Notes: generated by a model from the sequence alone, not told the origin. Positions 1 to 8,109 are shown, counted from the first letter of the stretch. The stretch is DNA of 44,434 bases from Streptomyces corallincola (GCF_019104725.1 NZ_JAHRXF010000051.1:1-44434); one strand, 5' to 3'. Made by a program: numbers and translations.

Positions 1-44
1 CCGTTCTGCGGGCCTGGCGCTCGACGCCGGTGTGACTTGCGTGT

Positions 45-56
45 CTACGCGCGGAG
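45..56. promoter_or_regulatory. imperfect palindrome upstream of the purine permease
   Basis: CTACGCGCGGAG is a 12-bp palindrome with one mismatched pair, placed about 115 bp before the permease start in an otherwise gene-free leader. A regulator site for purine uptake is an inference from position only; no regulator gene for it is in the window. Confidence 0.25.
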
Positions 57-170
57 ATAGCGGATATGCCGCTCATACGTTCATACTGAATCCGTTTGGC
101 TTTGACCACTTCTGATCGTAGGAAACTCCAAAAGGGCTCGGGGGAACCCTTCAGGATGATGAGGACCTCC

Positions 171-1622
171 ATGCCCACCTCGGCCACCGCCAAGGTTCCC
201 GCCCCCGGACAACCGGACGGAAACCCCGCCTTCGGCCCCCTCGACCGCTACTTCAGGATCACCGAACGCGGCAGCACTGTCGCGCGGGAGATCCGGGGCG
301 GTTTCGCCACCTTCTTCGCGATGGCGTACATCATCGTGCTGAACCCGATCATCCTGGGCAGCGCGAAGGACATGTACGGCCACCATCTGGACAACGGCCA
401 GCTGGTGACCGCGACCGCCGTCACGGCGGCCTTCACCACCCTCCTGATGGGCGTCATCGGCAACGTGCCGATCGCGCTCGCCGCCGGTCTCGGCGTGAAC
501 TCGGTGGTCGCCCTCCAGCTCGCCCCCCGGATGACCTGGCCGGACGCGATGGGCATGGTCGTGCTGGCCGGCATCGTGGTGATGCTGCTGGTCGCCACCG
601 GTCTGCGCGAGCGCGTGATGAACGCGGTGCCGTTCGGCCTGCGCAAGGCGATCTCCATCGGTATCGGTCTGTTCATCATGCTGATCGGCCTGGTGGACTC
701 CGGCTTCGTCACCCGCATCCCGGACATCGCGCAGACCACCGTCCCGGTGCAGCTCGGCGCGGACGGCCACCTCAACGGCTGGCCGGTGCTGGTCTTCATC
801 CTGGGTGTGCTGATCACCTTCGCGCTGCTGGTCCGCAAGGTGCCCGGCGCGATCCTGATCTCCATCGTCGGCATGACCGTGCTGGCGCTGATCATCAACT
901 CCGTCGCCAAGGTCGGCTCCTGGGGTCTGACCGTGCCGAAGTGGCCCGGCAACCCGGTCTCCACCCCGGACTTCGGCCTGATCGGCCACTTCAGCCTGTT
1001 CGGCGGCTTCTCCAAGGTCGGCGTGCTGACCGGCGTGCTGTTCGTCTTCACCGTGCTGCTGTCGTGCTTCTTCGACGCGATGGGCACGATCATGGGCATC
1101 AGCGACGAGGCCAAGCTGACCGACGCCCAGGGCTACATGCCGGGCATCAACAAGGTCCTCTTCGTGGACGGTCTCTCCGTCGCCGCCGGTGGTGTCGGTT
1201 CCTCCTCGGCCACCACCGCCTTCGTGGAGTCCACGGCGGGCGTCGGCGAGGGTGCCCGGACCGGCTTCGCCAACGTGATCACCGGTGGTCTGTTCGCCGT
1301 CGCGCTGTTCCTCACCCCGGTCGCCACGATGGTCCCGTCCCAGGCGGCCACCCCGGCGCTGGTCGTGGTCGGCTTCCTGATCCTGTCCAACTCGGTCAAG
1401 CAGATCGACTGGGCGGACTACACGATCGCCATCCCGGCCTTCGTGACGATGCTGATCATGCCGTTCACGTACTCGATCACCAACGGCATCGGCATGGGCT
1501 TCATCACCTTCACCGTGCTGCGCGTCGTGGCCGGTCGCGCCAAGGAGGTGCCGGCGCCGATGTACGTGGTCTCGGCGGTCTTCGCCTTCTACTACCTGAT
1601 GCCGGCGCTGGGCCTGACCTGA
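171..1622 (+). CDS. NCS2 family purine (guanine/hypoxanthine, AzgA-like) permease
   Basis: A polytopic membrane transporter of 483 aa, the usual size for the AzgA/PbuG-type branch of NCS2 permeases, which import purine bases with protons. The N-terminal block FATFFAMAYIIVLNPIIL, the NSVVALQL segment, and SSATTAFVESTAGVGEGARTG are signature stretches of this branch. They lie in the first helices and in the substrate-site region around the eighth and tenth helices. The chosen ATG follows GAGGA at 161-165; two ATGs at 156 and 159 are in frame but poorly placed. The gene stands alone. Substrate (guanine/hypoxanthine versus xanthine or uracil) cannot be fixed from sequence by eye, but the family is clear. 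Confidence 0.9.
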   Translation: MPTSATAKVPAPGQPDGNPAFGPLDRYFRITERGSTVAREIRGGFATFFAMAYIIVLNPIILGSAKDMYGHHLDNGQLVTATAVTAAFTTLLMGVIGNVPIALAAGLGVNSVVALQLAPRMTWPDAMGMVVLAGIVVMLLVATGLRERVMNAVPFGLRKAISIGIGLFIMLIGLVDSGFVTRIPDIAQTTVPVQLGADGHLNGWPVLVFILGVLITFALLVRKVPGAILISIVGMTVLALIINSVAKVGSWGLTVPKWPGNPVSTPDFGLIGHFSLFGGFSKVGVLTGVLFVFTVLLSCFFDAMGTIMGISDEAKLTDAQGYMPGINKVLFVDGLSVAAGGVGSSSATTAFVESTAGVGEGARTGFANVITGGLFAVALFLTPVATMVPSQAATPALVVVGFLILSNSVKQIDWADYTIAIPAFVTMLIMPFTYSITNGIGMGFITFTVLRVVAGRAKEVPAPMYVVSAVFAFYYLMPALGLT

Positions 1623-1662
1623 TCCGGCCGGTGTCGCGTGACCGTCTGCGGGGTCGGGTGTC

Positions 1663-1845
1663 TCACCCGACCCCGTAGAACTTCTCCGTCTCCTCCACCG
1701 CGTTCTGGAACCGCTCGTCGAAGTCGTCCCGTACGAGCGTGCCCACCACGTAGTCCTGCACGCTCATCCCCCTCTTCGCCGCGTGGTGCCGGAGCCTTTC
1801 GAGCAGCTCCCCGTCTATCCGCAGGCTGAGCACACTGGTCCCCAT
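1663..1845 (-). CDS. small ribbon-helix-helix (CopG/Arc-like) protein
   Basis: A 60-aa protein whose N-terminal part reads as a ribbon (SVLSLRIDGELLERL), then two helices (HHAAKRGMSVQDYVVGTLV). This is the Arc/CopG/MetJ-type DNA-binding fold, which acts as a dimer on palindromic operators. An upstream in-frame GTG at 1863 would add six residues that are not part of the fold, so the ATG is preferred. It converges on the purine permease and diverges from the MarR gene. No toxin partner is adjacent, so it is more likely an orphan regulator than an antitoxin. Function otherwise unknown. Confidence 0.75.
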   Translation of the reverse strand: MGTSVLSLRIDGELLERLRHHAAKRGMSVQDYVVGTLVRDDFDERFQNAVEETEKFYGVG

Positions 1846-1966
1846 GCGTACGAGGGTCGCCACATCCGGCCACCCCGCGGAGCGCTTTCCGGAAGTGCCT
1901 CACTCGTACGGGTGACCTGACGGTTGAGTGGCGTGTCTCACGGGAATCTGTGCACACCCGATTGTT

Positions 1967-1996
1967 CTTTAGTCAGAGTAATGAGTTACGCTAAAG
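1967..1996. promoter_or_regulatory. MarR operator candidate overlapping a leaderless promoter
   Basis: CTTTAG (1967-1972) and CTAAAG (1991-1996) are exact inverted repeats 18 bp apart in a local AT-rich stretch. TACGCT (1987-1992) fits the actinobacterial TAnnnT -10 box and lies six bases before the ATG at 1999. The site would let MarR repress its own transcription; this is inferred from position and symmetry. Confidence 0.4.
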
Positions 1997-1998
1997 AC

Positions 1999-2436
1999 AT
2001 GTCGGACCTCACCCACGGCGACGACGCCGCCGCCGTGAACTCCCTTCGCTCAGCAGTGATGCGCCTGTCGCGTCGGCTCAAGCACCAGCGGGTCGATGAG
2101 TCGCTGAGCCCCACCGAGATGTCGGTTCTCGGCACGCTGTCCAACTGCGGCCAGGCCACGCCGGGCGAACTCGCCCGCAGGGAGCACGTCCAGCCCCCCT
2201 CGATGACCCGCATCGTGGCCCTCCTGGAGGCCAAGGGACTGGTCCGTCTGGAGCCCCACCCCGAGGACCGGCGCCAGAAGGTCGTCAGCCGCACCGAACA
2301 GGCCGAGGCGATGCTCGTGGAGAGCCGTCGCAAACGCAACGCGTTCCTGGCCGGTCTGGTGGAGGGCCTCGACGAGGACGAGTGGGCCGCGCTGCGGGCC
2401 GCCGCCCCCGTACTGGAGAAGCTGGCCCATCTTTAA
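1999..2436 (+). CDS. MarR family transcriptional regulator
   Basis: A 145-aa winged-helix regulator. The MarR core is visible as LSPTEMSVLGTL, the recognition region REHVQPPSMTRIVALLEAKGL, and the wing RLEPHPEDRRQKVV. A dimerisation helix with VEGLDEDEWAALRAAAPVLEKL follows. It sits 25 bp upstream of an MFS exporter on the same strand, the usual arrangement for a MarR repressor controlling a drug efflux gene. The start is uncertain: ATG 1981 lies in the same frame, but no Shine-Dalgarno precedes either ATG. ATG 1999 fits a leaderless transcript from the -10 box at 1987-1992. Confidence 0.88.
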   Translation: MSDLTHGDDAAAVNSLRSAVMRLSRRLKHQRVDESLSPTEMSVLGTLSNCGQATPGELARREHVQPPSMTRIVALLEAKGLVRLEPHPEDRRQKVVSRTEQAEAMLVESRRKRNAFLAGLVEGLDEDEWAALRAAAPVLEKLAHL

Positions 2437-2461
2437 GAAGCACGCGCGAGGAGGCGACCTT

Positions 2462-3823
2462 TTGAGTACGGGACCCGGAGCAGCTTCCGCCCCCGCACCG
2501 ACCACCCCCACACAGCCCGGACCGGCTCCCGGTTCCGGTCCCGGCAGATCCTCGATGTTCAGCTCGCTGAAGATCCGGAACTACCGCCTGTTCTTCATGG
2601 GCCAGGTCGTCTCCAACACCGGTACCTGGATGCAGCGCATCGCCCAGGACTGGCTCGTCCTCAGCCTCACCGGCTCCTCCGCCGCGGTCGGCATCACCAC
2701 CGCCCTGCAGTTCCTGCCGATGCTGCTGTTCGGCCTCTACGGCGGTGTCCTCGTGGACCGGCTGCCCAAGCGGCCCGCCCTCATGGTCACCCAGTCCGCG
2801 ATGGCCCTGTCCGGTCTCGCGCTCGCCGTGCTCACCCTGACCGGCCACGTCCACGTCTGGCACGTGTATCTGGCCGCGTTCTTCGTCGGCCTGGCCACCG
2901 TGGTGGACAACCCCGCCCGGCAGTCCTTCGTCTCGGAGATGGTCGGTCCCGAGCAGCTGCAGAACGCGGTGAGCCTGAATTCAGCCAACTTCCAGTCCGC
3001 CCGGCTCGTCGGCCCAGCCGTCGCCGGTCTGATGATCACCGGCGTCGGCACCGGCTGGGCGTTCCTCGCCAACGGCCTGTCCTTCGCCGCCCCGATCGCC
3101 GGTCTGCTGCTGATGCGGGCGCGTGAACTGCACCCGGTCAAGCGGGCACCGCGCGGCAAGGGACAACTCCGCGAGGGCCTCCAGTACGTCGCCGGGCGCC
3201 CGGACCTGATCTGGCCGGTCGTCCTGGTCGGCTTCATCGGCACCTTCGGCTTCAACTTCCCGGTCTGGCTCTCCGCGTACGCCGACAACGTCTTCCACGT
3301 CGGCGCGGGCGGCTACAGCCTGCTGAACACGCTGATGGCGGTGGGCTCCCTGATCGGCGCCCTGCTCGCCGCCCGGCGCGGTACGGCCCGCATGCGGCTG
3401 CTGATCGCCGCCGCGCTGGCCTTCGGCGCGCTGGAGATCGTGGCCTCCGCGGCGCCCGCGTACTGGCTGTTCGCCTTCCTCATGGTCCCCATCGGCATCT
3501 TCGGCATGACCGTCAACGTCACCGCGAACACCGCCGTGCAGATGACCACCGACCCGGCCATGCGCGGCCGTGTGATGGCCCTCTTCATGATGGTCTTCAT
3601 GGGCGGTACGCCGCTGGGCGCGCCGCTCGTCGGCTGGGTCACCGACCGCTTCGGCCCGCAGATCGGGTTCGCCCTCGGCGGTGTCTTCTCCGCGGGCGCG
3701 GCGGCCGTCATCGGCGTCATCCTGGCCCGTGTCGGCAACCTGCGCCTCGCGGTGCGGTGGCAGCGCGGGCCGCGGCTGCGGTTCGTACCGCGCGAGCGGG
3801 AGGAACTGGCACCGGTGGCGTAG
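2462..3823 (+). CDS. MFS transporter (MFS_3/EntS-like exporter)
   Basis: A 453-aa major facilitator protein with about twelve hydrophobic segments. The block SLKIRNYRLFFMGQ followed by GTWMQRIAQDWLVL is characteristic of the MFS_3/enterobactin-exporter-like group. GGVLVDRLPKR carries the loop 2-3 motif (G-x-x-x-D-R-x-x-R-R-like). The start is TTG, set seven bases after a strong GAGGAGG (2448-2454). The first 30 residues are a Pro/Gly/Ala-rich cytoplasmic extension. It forms a two-gene unit with the preceding MarR gene, which probably represses it in response to a small-molecule substrate. The substrate is unknown. Confidence 0.88.
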   Translation: MSTGPGAASAPAPTTPTQPGPAPGSGPGRSSMFSSLKIRNYRLFFMGQVVSNTGTWMQRIAQDWLVLSLTGSSAAVGITTALQFLPMLLFGLYGGVLVDRLPKRPALMVTQSAMALSGLALAVLTLTGHVHVWHVYLAAFFVGLATVVDNPARQSFVSEMVGPEQLQNAVSLNSANFQSARLVGPAVAGLMITGVGTGWAFLANGLSFAAPIAGLLLMRARELHPVKRAPRGKGQLREGLQYVAGRPDLIWPVVLVGFIGTFGFNFPVWLSAYADNVFHVGAGGYSLLNTLMAVGSLIGALLAARRGTARMRLLIAAALAFGALEIVASAAPAYWLFAFLMVPIGIFGMTVNVTANTAVQMTTDPAMRGRVMALFMMVFMGGTPLGAPLVGWVTDRFGPQIGFALGGVFSAGAAAVIGVILARVGNLRLAVRWQRGPRLRFVPREREELAPVA

Positions 3824-3844
3824 GGGGCTTCCCGTACGGGCCCT

Positions 3845-3925
3845 GCCCCGGTCTCCCGGGAGCTTTCGGGATCTCCCGAGGGTCTCTCGGGGGTCTCCCG
3901 GTGCCTCTCGGTGGGCTCCCGCTGA
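3845..3925 (+). repeat. short degenerate CTCCCGG repeat after the MFS gene
   Basis: Five variants of a G/CTCTCCCGG-like unit follow one another in the gap before the next gene and include small palindromes such as CTCCCGGGAG and TCGGGATCTCCCGA. They could act together as a weak transcription terminator; no T-run follows. Confidence 0.4.
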
Positions 3926-3988
3926 GGAGTGGCGGTCGCGGTGGTGGGGCGTCTGGTCCGGCGCTCACGGCGCTGCCAGGCTGGCCGG

Positions 3989-4561
3989 ATGAGACTCTTC
4001 GCCGCCGTACTGCCCCCCGACGACGTGACCGACCAACTCGCCGCCGAGGTCGCCGTACTGCGCGGGCTGCCGGGCGCCGACCGGCTGCGCTGGACCGGGC
4101 GGCCCGGCTGGCACTACACCCTCGCGTTCTACGGCGAGGTGGCCGACGCCCTCGTACCCGCCCTGTCGGACCGCCTGGCGCACGCGGCGGCCCGTACCCG
4201 CCCGTTCCCGCTCGCGGTGGCGGGCGGCGGCCAGTTCGGGCACGGGCGGGCCCTGTGGGCCGGGGCGAGCGGCGACCTGGACGCGCTGACGGTGCTGGCC
4301 GGACGGGCGGAGGCGGCGGCCCGCGAGGCGGGCGTCCCGATGGACGGGCACCGGCACTACCGCCCCCATCTGACCCTGGCCCGCGCCCGCGAGGTGACGG
4401 ACGTCGAGCGGTACGTGGACGCGCTGCGGGAGTTCACCGGCCCGGTCTGGACAGTGCCCGAGCTGGCACTGGTCCGCAGCGGCCTGCCGCGCTCCGGAGT
4501 GCCGGGGGAGCGGCCCCGCTACGAGGCGGTCGGCCGCTGGCCGCTCGGCGCGGACGGTTAG
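3989..4561 (+). CDS. thpR: RNA 2',3'-cyclic phosphodiesterase (2'-5' RNA ligase-like, 2H family)
   Basis: A 190-aa member of the 2H phosphoesterase superfamily, which opens 2',3'-cyclic phosphates on RNA ends. Both catalytic HxTx tetrapeptides are present: H42-Y-T-L in WHYTLAFYG and H127-L-T-L in YRPHLTLAR, on the two pseudo-symmetric lobes. The opening MRLFAAVLPPDD is typical of bacterial ThpR. The ATG is chosen because the fold begins right there; upstream sequence is low complexity. It is followed after ten bases by a 28-codon membrane peptide that could be co-transcribed. The physiological substrate in Streptomyces is not known. Confidence 0.88.
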   Translation: MRLFAAVLPPDDVTDQLAAEVAVLRGLPGADRLRWTGRPGWHYTLAFYGEVADALVPALSDRLAHAAARTRPFPLAVAGGGQFGHGRALWAGASGDLDALTVLAGRAEAAAREAGVPMDGHRHYRPHLTLARAREVTDVERYVDALREFTGPVWTVPELALVRSGLPRSGVPGERPRYEAVGRWPLGADG

Positions 4562-4571
4562 GCTCGGGTAC

Positions 4572-4658
4572 GTGGACCCGAAAACCCGGAACCGGATCAT
4601 GGCCGGTGTGCTTGTGCTGATGCTCGTGGTGGTGGCGGTGGCGGCGGCGGTCAAGTAG
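4572..4658 (+). CDS. 28-aa single-pass membrane peptide
   Basis: A GTG-started frame of 28 codons: a charged head (MDPKTRNRIM), then one hydrophobic segment of Val, Leu and Ala of about 16 residues, ending in a single lysine. This is the shape of a small one-span membrane protein. It lies ten bases after the ThpR-like gene and directly ahead of a strong terminator hairpin, which frames it as the last gene of the unit. I believe similar small proteins occur in other Streptomyces but have not verified it. Function unknown. Confidence 0.55.
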   Translation: MDPKTRNRIMAGVLVLMLVVVAVAAAVK

Positions 4659-4684
4659 CGGCGAGCCGCGCCCCGCCCCGACAG

Positions 4685-4734
4685 CCCCTACGGGTGGGTC
4701 CCGGCGGCGGACCGCCGGGACCCACCCGTAGGGG
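4685..4734. terminator. bidirectional terminator, 23-bp perfect stem
   Basis: The arms 4685-4707 and 4712-4734 are exact reverse complements closed by the four-base loop CGGA. It lies between the ends of convergent genes (small membrane peptide and aldo/keto reductase) and can serve both. There is no T-run, as is usual for Streptomyces terminators. Confidence 0.85.
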
Positions 4735-4751
4735 TCACGAGCCGTACGGCG

Positions 4752-5744
4752 CTACCAGGCGAACGCCTCGGGCGACGGGCCCGGACCCGGGAAGATCTCG
4801 TCCAGACCGGCGAGCAGTTCCTCGCTCAGTTCCAGCTCGGTGGCGCGGATCGCGGAGTCGAGCTGCTCGGCGGTGCGCGGGCCGACGATGGGGCCGGTGA
4901 CGCCGGGCCGGGTCAGCAGCCAGGCCAGGGCGGCCTCGCCGGGCTGGAGGCCGTGCTTGTCGAGCAGGTCCTCGTACGCCTGGATCTGCGCGCGCTGGGC
5001 GGGGTCGGCGAGCGCGTCGGCGGCACGGCCGGAGGCGCGGCGGCCGGACTCGGCCTGCTTCTTGAGGACACCGCCGAGCAGACCGCCGTGCAGCGGCGAC
5101 CAGGGGATGACCCCGAGGCCGTAGTCCTGCGCCGCCGGGATGACCTCCATCTCGGCGCGGCGCTCGGCCAGGTTGTACAGGCACTGCTCGCTGACCAGGC
5201 CGATGGTGCCGCCGCGCCGGGCGGCGGTCTCGTTGGCCTGGGCGATCTTGTAGCCGGGGAAGTTGGAGGAGCCGACGTACAGGATCTTGCCCTGCTGGAT
5301 CAGGACGTCGATGGCCTGCCAGATCTCGTCGAACGGGGTGTTCCGGTCGATGTGGTGGAACTGGTAGACGTCGATGTAGTCGGTCTGGAGGCGCTTCAGC
5401 GAGGCGTCCACGGCACGCCGGATGTTGACGGCGGAGAGCTTGTGGTGGTTGGGCCACACGCTGTCGTCGCCGGACATGTTGCCGTACACCTTGGTGGCCA
5501 GGACCACCTTGTCGCGGCGGTCGCCGCCCTTGGCGAACCAGTTGCCGATGATGCTCTCGGTACGGCCCTTGTTCTCACCCCAGCCGTACACATTGGCGGT
5601 GTCGAAGAAGTTGATGCCCGCGCCGAGGGCCGCGTCCATGATGGCGTGGCTGGCGGCCTCGTCGGTCTGCGGGCCGAAGTTCATGGTGCCGAGGACGAGT
5701 CGGCTGACCTCAAGGCCCGTGCGTCCAAGCTGCGTGTACTTCAT
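4752..5744 (-). CDS. aldo/keto reductase (Kv-beta/YhdN-like)
   Basis: A 330-aa NADPH-dependent oxidoreductase of the TIM-barrel aldo/keto reductase family. The catalytic tetrad is visible: D48 and Y53 in FFDTANVYGWG, K85 in VVLATKVYG, and H130/H131 in YQFHHID. The C-terminal cofactor-binding part GPIVGPRTAEQLDSAI is also present. The ATG is chosen over an in-frame GTG six bases upstream; AGGTG precedes it. The gene is solitary and converges on a shared terminator. A MerR-like dyad directly upstream suggests induction by an effector. The substrate is not predictable; detoxification of carbonyls is typical for the family. Confidence 0.9.
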   Translation of the reverse strand: MKYTQLGRTGLEVSRLVLGTMNFGPQTDEAASHAIMDAALGAGINFFDTANVYGWGENKGRTESIIGNWFAKGGDRRDKVVLATKVYGNMSGDDSVWPNHHKLSAVNIRRAVDASLKRLQTDYIDVYQFHHIDRNTPFDEIWQAIDVLIQQGKILYVGSSNFPGYKIAQANETAARRGGTIGLVSEQCLYNLAERRAEMEVIPAAQDYGLGVIPWSPLHGGLLGGVLKKQAESGRRASGRAADALADPAQRAQIQAYEDLLDKHGLQPGEAALAWLLTRPGVTGPIVGPRTAEQLDSAIRATELELSEELLAGLDEIFPGPGPSPEAFAW

Positions 5745-5757
5745 GAGCACCTAGCCA

Positions 5758-5782
5758 ACGGCTTGGAGTGCGCTCTAGGCAA
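5758..5782 (-). promoter_or_regulatory. MerR-type spaced promoter/dyad upstream of aldo/keto reductase
   Basis: Read on the minus strand, TTGCCT (5777-5782) is followed by the near-palindrome GAGCGCACTC and a 19-base spacer before TGGCTA (5752-5757). A long spacer carrying a GAGYGCRCTC dyad is the layout of MerR-activated promoters. The -10 match is weak. Confidence 0.35.
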
Positions 5783-5846
5783 GGGGACGGGGGTGCGTGG
5801 GGGCGGGATGGGGGCGCGCGCAGCGGCGGGGGGTGCGCGTGGGGGG

Positions 5847-6509
5847 TTACTCTCCGAGCCCCCACGCCTCCCGCATCGCGTCCGCGAAGGCGGCGGCGAT
5901 CAGGTGCTCGCCGTGCTCGTTGGGGTGCGTGCCGTCGTAGGTGTCGGTGTGGATGTCGTACGACTCGGGGACGGACGCCAGCAGCAGGGGTGAGCGGGGT
6001 TCGTCGAGGCCGGCGACGGCCTTGGCGAGACGGACGTTGAAGAGGTCCACCTGGGCGGCGAAGGGGGCGTCGTTCGCGGCCCGGACGTTGGGGATGACCG
6101 GGAGGACGACCATGCGGACGCGGGGCCGGGCCGCGCGGGCGGCGGCGACGAAGGCGTGCACGTTCTCGGCGGTCTGCTCGGCGTTGGTGTAGAAGCCCAG
6201 GTCGATCAGGCCGAGGGAGACGAGCAGCACGTCGGCCTTGTGGGCGCGCACCGCGTCCCCGATGACCGGCGCCATGTGCTGCCACCCCTCGCCCCACCCC
6301 GCGAGGTGGGCGCGCGGGAAGTCCGGCTCGGCGTACGCGAGGGAGACGGGTTCCTCGGCGGACTTGTCGTACAGCGCCTCGCGCGGCCCGACGAAGGTGA
6401 ACGGCCCGCCGTACGTCTCGCACAGGGTCCGCCACAGCCGGTAACGCCAGGTGTGCTCGCCCGCGCTCCCGATGGTCATGGAGTCGCCTACGGGCATGAA
6501 TCTGAGCAT
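5847..6509 (-). CDS. SGNH/GDSL-type hydrolase
   Basis: A 220-aa esterase/lipase-like protein. Block I is MPVGDSMTIG with the nucleophile S10, and the C-terminal catalytic pair is D192 and H195 in YDGTHPNEHG. The third SGNH block, usually G-x-N-D, reads GLID (residues 100-103), so the oxyanion-hole Asn is not in its usual place. There is no signal peptide, so a cytoplasmic enzyme is likely. A much longer frame extends upstream to 6773, but the extra part is low complexity and crosses the promoter of the divergent gene, so the ATG before the GDS block is used. Acetyl-ester or similar substrate is inferred. Confidence 0.82.
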   Translation of the reverse strand: MLRFMPVGDSMTIGSAGEHTWRYRLWRTLCETYGGPFTFVGPREALYDKSAEEPVSLAYAEPDFPRAHLAGWGEGWQHMAPVIGDAVRAHKADVLLVSLGLIDLGFYTNAEQTAENVHAFVAAARAARPRVRMVVLPVIPNVRAANDAPFAAQVDLFNVRLAKAVAGLDEPRSPLLLASVPESYDIHTDTYDGTHPNEHGEHLIAAAFADAMREAWGLGE

Positions 6510-6633
6510 CCGCTCATGATGGACGATGACGGGCACGGCCGGGAAACGCGGTGCGTGTGAAGCGGACCACCTCGGGCGCGGACGAACACCCGGTGCGGAG
6601 CGAGGAGATGGCCGGAGGTGGCAGGCTGGGACC

Positions 6634-7644
6634 ATGCGCCGACCGTTCGCCCTGCTCGCCGGGGTCCTGCTCGCGGGGGCCTGCGCGCTGCCCGCCCACG
6701 CCGCCCCGGCCTCCGCGGCGGACGGTTCCGAGGGCTCCGACAACGGCTTCACGATGACGGACCCCCGCATCACCGAGTCCAGCGGCCTGGCCGCCTCCCG
6801 CCTCCACCCCGGCGTCTACTGGACCCACAACGACAGCGACGACGGCCCGTACGTCTACGCCGTGGACGGGAAGTCGGGGAAGACGCTCGCCATGATCACC
6901 CTGCGCGGCATCGGCGCCCCGCGCGATGTGGAGGCCATCTCCATAGGTCCGGGCAATCAGATGTACGTCGGCGACATAGGCGACAACTTCGACGGCCGCT
7001 GGCCCTACGTCTGGATCTACCAGCTCCCCGAACCGAAGGAGCTGAAGGACCAGACGATCACGGCGAAGCAGTACGTGGTCAAGTACACCGACGGCCCCCG
7101 CAACGCGGAGTCGATGGTCGTCCACCCGGTCACCGGCCGGGTCTACCTCATCGACAAGAAGGAGGACGGCGGCCACCTCTACGAAGGCCCCGCCCACCTC
7201 TCGGTGTCCGGCACCAACCTCTTCAGGCCCATCGCCCCGGTGGACCTCTGGGCCACGGACGCCGCGTTCTCCCCCAACGGCCAACAGCTTGCCGTGCGCG
7301 GCTACTTCGGCGGCATCTACTACGACTGGAACAACGGTCGGCCGAAGCGCGTGGACCGTCTGAACGTCCCCCTCCAGCGCCAGGGTGAGTCGATCACGTA
7401 CTCCCTCGACGGCAAGAAGCTGCTGTACGGCAGTGAGGGGGAGGGGAGTTCGGTGGTGGCACAGGACGCTCCGGCTGGTGCGGGGAGCGTGAAGTCACCT
7501 TCCGGCGAGCGGAGTTCGGGCAGCGACCAGGCCGACGAGAAGGGCGGGGTGGCCTCGGGCGGCCGGTGGAGGACGGCGGTCGTGGCGGTTGGGGTGGCGG
7601 CGCTGCTGTGGTTCGGGATACGGCGCACCCGTCGGCGCGGCTGA
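6634..7644 (+). CDS. secreted, C-terminally membrane-anchored beta-propeller-like protein
   Basis: 336 aa. The N-terminus is a signal peptide (MRRPFALLAGVLLAGACALP, then an AHA/AAP-like cleavage region). The body has repeated strand-turn units (GVYWTHNDSDD, YVYAVDGKSGKTLA, QMYVGDIGDNFDGRWPYVWI, GRVYLIDKKEDGGHLY) resembling the WD40/YVTN-type propeller of esterase-like proteins. The C-terminus has a Gly/Ser-rich spacer, one transmembrane helix (TAVVAVGVAALLWFGI) and a basic tail, with no LPxTG motif. It would therefore sit on the outer membrane face. It abuts the next convergent gene with no gap. No enzymatic residues are recognisable. Confidence 0.75.
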   Translation: MRRPFALLAGVLLAGACALPAHAAPASAADGSEGSDNGFTMTDPRITESSGLAASRLHPGVYWTHNDSDDGPYVYAVDGKSGKTLAMITLRGIGAPRDVEAISIGPGNQMYVGDIGDNFDGRWPYVWIYQLPEPKELKDQTITAKQYVVKYTDGPRNAESMVVHPVTGRVYLIDKKEDGGHLYEGPAHLSVSGTNLFRPIAPVDLWATDAAFSPNGQQLAVRGYFGGIYYDWNNGRPKRVDRLNVPLQRQGESITYSLDGKKLLYGSEGEGSSVVAQDAPAGAGSVKSPSGERSSGSDQADEKGGVASGGRWRTAVVAVGVAALLWFGIRRTRRRG

Positions 7645-8109
7645 CTACTCCCGCCGCGGACAGGGCAGTTCGGGCCGACTCCGGTTGGGTGAACACGTGA
7701 CGAGCGCCAGCGCGAGGTAGGCGGGCCGTTCGAGATAGAACCCGTACGCGGTGTCCCCGCCGGACCGCAGGTGCTCGACGGCCCGCTGAACGAGGGTGCG
7801 GTGCGGGGTGCGTGAGGCGCCGGGCGCGATACGGGGGCTGTACTCCGCCAGCCGCTCACCCAGCCACGCGGCGGCGCCCTCCGCCTCGGCCCAGGTCCCC
7901 CGCACGGCGGAGTACGGCTTGAGCAGCCAGTACGCGGTCTCCAACGGCGGCAACCCGGACCGGGGGAACTCGGCGGCCACTTCCCGATACCGCTGGATCA
8001 GCTCGGGCCGACTGTCGGGCGGCGGCGCCTCGGGATGCGGGGGCCGCCGCAACGCCTCTTGATCGAAGCGGGACTTGGGGCCGGTCCAGAGGTAGGCGTG
8101 GTGGTGCAC
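7645..8109 (-). CDS. hypothetical protein of Streptomyces type
   Basis: A 154-aa cytoplasmic protein without signal peptide or membrane helix, beginning VHHHAYLWTGP and containing the stretches RRPPHPEAPPPDSRPEL and FPRSGLPPLETAYWLLKPY. The last half is helical (AEGAAAWLGERLAEY, ERPAYLALALVTC). The GTG start has AGGA eight bases upstream; the reading frame is open further upstream but without a start signal. It stops exactly where the convergent propeller-like gene stops. I recognise it only as a recurrent Streptomyces hypothetical and assign no function. Confidence 0.6.
   Translation of the reverse strand: MHHHAYLWTGPKSRFDQEALRRPPHPEAPPPDSRPELIQRYREVAAEFPRSGLPPLETAYWLLKPYSAVRGTWAEAEGAAAWLGERLAEYSPRIAPGASRTPHRTLVQRAVEHLRSGGDTAYGFYLERPAYLALALVTCSPNRSRPELPCPRRE

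Noticed and set aside
941..1678. Arg/His-rich plus-strand frame overlapping the purine permease
   Set aside because: It overlaps the permease in another frame and has no domain; the permease frame has helices and family motifs.
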